30,776 bases of DNA, taken from the NCBI GenBank assembly GCA_002490775.1, contig DKUR01000116.1, forward strand, positions 1 through 30,776. Reading direction: 5' to 3'. Position 1 is the first letter of the stretch. Each line of letters opens with the position of its first letter. Shown piece after piece: positions 29,892-30,776 of the stretch. The notes beneath the pieces are model-generated. The model searched no databases, had not been told where the DNA came from, and was given only the letters and a program-made list of their open reading frames with translations. The position numbers were made by a program, and so were the translations under genes. Origin of the DNA: Lachnospiraceae bacterium UBA7199 (lineage in GTDB: Bacteria > Bacillota > Clostridia > Lachnospirales > Lachnospiraceae).

Positions 29892-29948
29892 GTGGGAGGC
29901 ACAGGTGTCCAAAGGGAATAAAGTTTTTGGACGTGTCGCTTGAACCAT
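29892..29948 (+). promoter_or_regulatory. second L1-binding rRNA mimic, in the rplA leader
   Basis: GTGGGAGGC at 29892-29900 begins a long stem in which TGTCCAAA pairs with TTTGGACG, and GGCAC pairs with GTGTC further out. The 3' side CTTGAACCAT (29939-29948) resembles CUUGAAAUACCA of the 23S rRNA L1 site. It ends at the AGGAGG ribosome site of rplA, so L1 binding could block its own translation. Similarity is by eye; binding is inferred. Confidence 0.65.
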
Positions 29949-29962
29949 AGGAGGAATTAATA

Positions 29963-30652
29963 ATGAAACATGGAAAGAAATATATAGAGGCTGCAAAACA
30001 GGTTGACCGTTCAGTTGCATATGAGCCTGCTGAGGCGATCGCATTAGTTAAGAAAACAGCAGTTGCAAAATTTGATGAGACAGTTGAAGTTCATATCAGA
30101 ACCGGCTGCGACGGACGTCATGCAGAACAGCAGGTCCGCGGTGCTGTTGTACTTCCTAACGGTACAGGTAAAACTGTTAAAGTACTGGTATTTGCGAAGG
30201 GCGATAAGGTAAATGAGGCAGAGGCAGCAGGCGCTGATTACGTTGGAGGAGATGAACTGATCCCCAAGATTCAGCATGAAGGCTGGCTGGATTTTGACGT
30301 GGTAGTTGCTACACCGGATATGATGGGTGTTGTAGGACGTCTTGGTAAGGTTTTGGGACCGAAAGGCTTAATGCCCAATCCTAAGGCAGGAACAGTAACT
30401 ATGGATGTTACCAAGGCAATTAATGATATTAAGGCTGGTAAGATTGAGTACAGACTTGATAAGTCCAATATCATTCATGTTCCCCTTGGCAAAGCTTCTT
30501 TTGATGAGGCAAAGCTTCAGGAAAACTTTGATGCTTTAATGGAAGCAATCGTTAAGGCAAAACCTTCAGCACTGAAAGGTCAGTATTTAAGAAGCATTAC
30601 GCTTACTTCTACTATGGGACCTGGCGTGAAGGTCAGTGTTGCAAAGTATTAA
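29963..30652 (+). CDS. rplA: 50S ribosomal protein L1
   Basis: A 229-residue protein of the L1 stalk, which moves E-site tRNA, and a translational repressor in bacteria studied. Family motifs are VHIRTGCDGRHAEQQVRGAV near residue 43, the GRLGKVLGPKGLMPNPKAGTV RNA-binding loop near 130, and the ending TLTSTMGPGVKVSVAKY. AGGAGG ten bases upstream lies at the end of the second L1-like leader site. A terminator follows 15 bases after the stop, so rplJ-rplL must be transcribed separately downstream. Confidence 0.98.
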   Translation: MKHGKKYIEAAKQVDRSVAYEPAEAIALVKKTAVAKFDETVEVHIRTGCDGRHAEQQVRGAVVLPNGTGKTVKVLVFAKGDKVNEAEAAGADYVGGDELIPKIQHEGWLDFDVVVATPDMMGVVGRLGKVLGPKGLMPNPKAGTVTMDVTKAINDIKAGKIEYRLDKSNIIHVPLGKASFDEAKLQENFDALMEAIVKAKPSALKGQYLRSITLTSTMGPGVKVSVAKY

Positions 30653-30667
30653 TCTAAACCGGATGTT

Positions 30668-30698
30668 AAGCCGCTCCTTTTTATGGGAGCGGCTTTTT
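30668..30698 (+). terminator. intrinsic terminator after rplA
   Basis: AAGCCGCTCC at 30668-30677 pairs perfectly with GGAGCGGCTT at 30686-30695, with an eight-base loop and five Ts at 30694-30698. This is a textbook rho-independent terminator. The remaining bases to 30776 hold a small CGGAT/ATCCG hairpin at 30728-30741 but no gene. Confidence 0.93.
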
Positions 30699-30776
30699 AA
30701 ATACTGTTTGCAGCGGCTTTCAAAATGCGGATAATGATCCGTGTTTCCGGCAGGTGTCAATAACTTTTGAAAATGT

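Noticed and set aside
1..30776. Mobile elements, CRISPR arrays and tRNA genes.
   Set aside because: No transposase or integrase, no regularly spaced direct repeats, and no tRNA-like segments with a recognisable T-loop and acceptor pairing were found.
30699..30776. Beginning of an L10-type leader for rplJ-rplL.
   Set aside because: The gene order makes it likely just downstream, but only a small hairpin is visible before the window ends, which is not enough to call it.

Overview
The window looks like a chromosomal piece of a low-GC Gram-positive gut-type Clostridia, most likely Lachnospiraceae. The reasons are strong purine-rich ribosome binding sites, AT-rich DNA, a FliD-like flagellar protein, and a 49-residue four-cysteine L33 followed by secE-nusG-rplK-rplA. 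I can place it only at family level, and that placement is inference. No tRNA, rRNA, IS element or CRISPR array was recognised.

Region 1 (about 168-19645) is a dense, all-plus-strand glycan operon of 19 genes with gaps of at most about 70 bases and many ATGA overlaps. It encodes a complete GDP-D-glycero-alpha-D-manno-heptose route: GmhA isomerase, HddA kinase, a fused HddC guanylyltransferase/GmhB phosphatase, and an NAD-dependent epimerase. It also has the late steps of a dTDP-3-amino-3,6-dideoxyhexose route: an FdtB/QdtB-like aminotransferase, an FdtA/QdtA-like ketoisomerase and candidate acetyltransferases. The rest are glycosyltransferases of several families (GT32-like, two GT2, GT92-like, one GT-B-like unknown), two FkbM methyltransferases, one other methyltransferase, a radical SAM/SPASM enzyme and a beta-propeller protein. 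No product from 168 to 20869 has an obvious membrane segment, and there is no Wzx, Wzy or ABC exporter. The glycan may therefore be built in the cytoplasm on a protein such as flagellin, or the exporter lies outside the window.

The most striking feature is a small Rossmann-like module of about 90 residues, resembling the N-terminal domain of PglD/NeuD sugar acetyltransferases. I see it in ten proteins, attached at the N or C terminus of unrelated catalytic domains: GT32, FkbM twice, GT2 twice, radical SAM, CatB-like acetyltransferase, GT92, the PglD-like protein itself, and DUF4422.

Region 2 (19646-26594) is a mosaic. It contains a DUF4422 glycosyltransferase with its own promoter, then a RelA/SpoT-type (p)ppGpp synthetase-domain gene with its own promoter and two unknown small genes. 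Next come an IspD/TarI-like cytidylyltransferase with a polyol dehydrogenase behind a large hairpin, two small HTH regulators with palindromic candidate operators, and UDP-galactopyranose mutase (glf) in tandem with the second regulator. A perfect hairpin ends the region.

Region 3 (26608-30776) holds a convergent FliD-like gene on the minus strand, then a strong extended -10 promoter driving rpmG-secE-nusG-rplK-rplA, closed by a textbook terminator. The leaders of rplK and rplA each carry a sequence resembling the L1-binding site of 23S rRNA, which points to L1 autoregulation.
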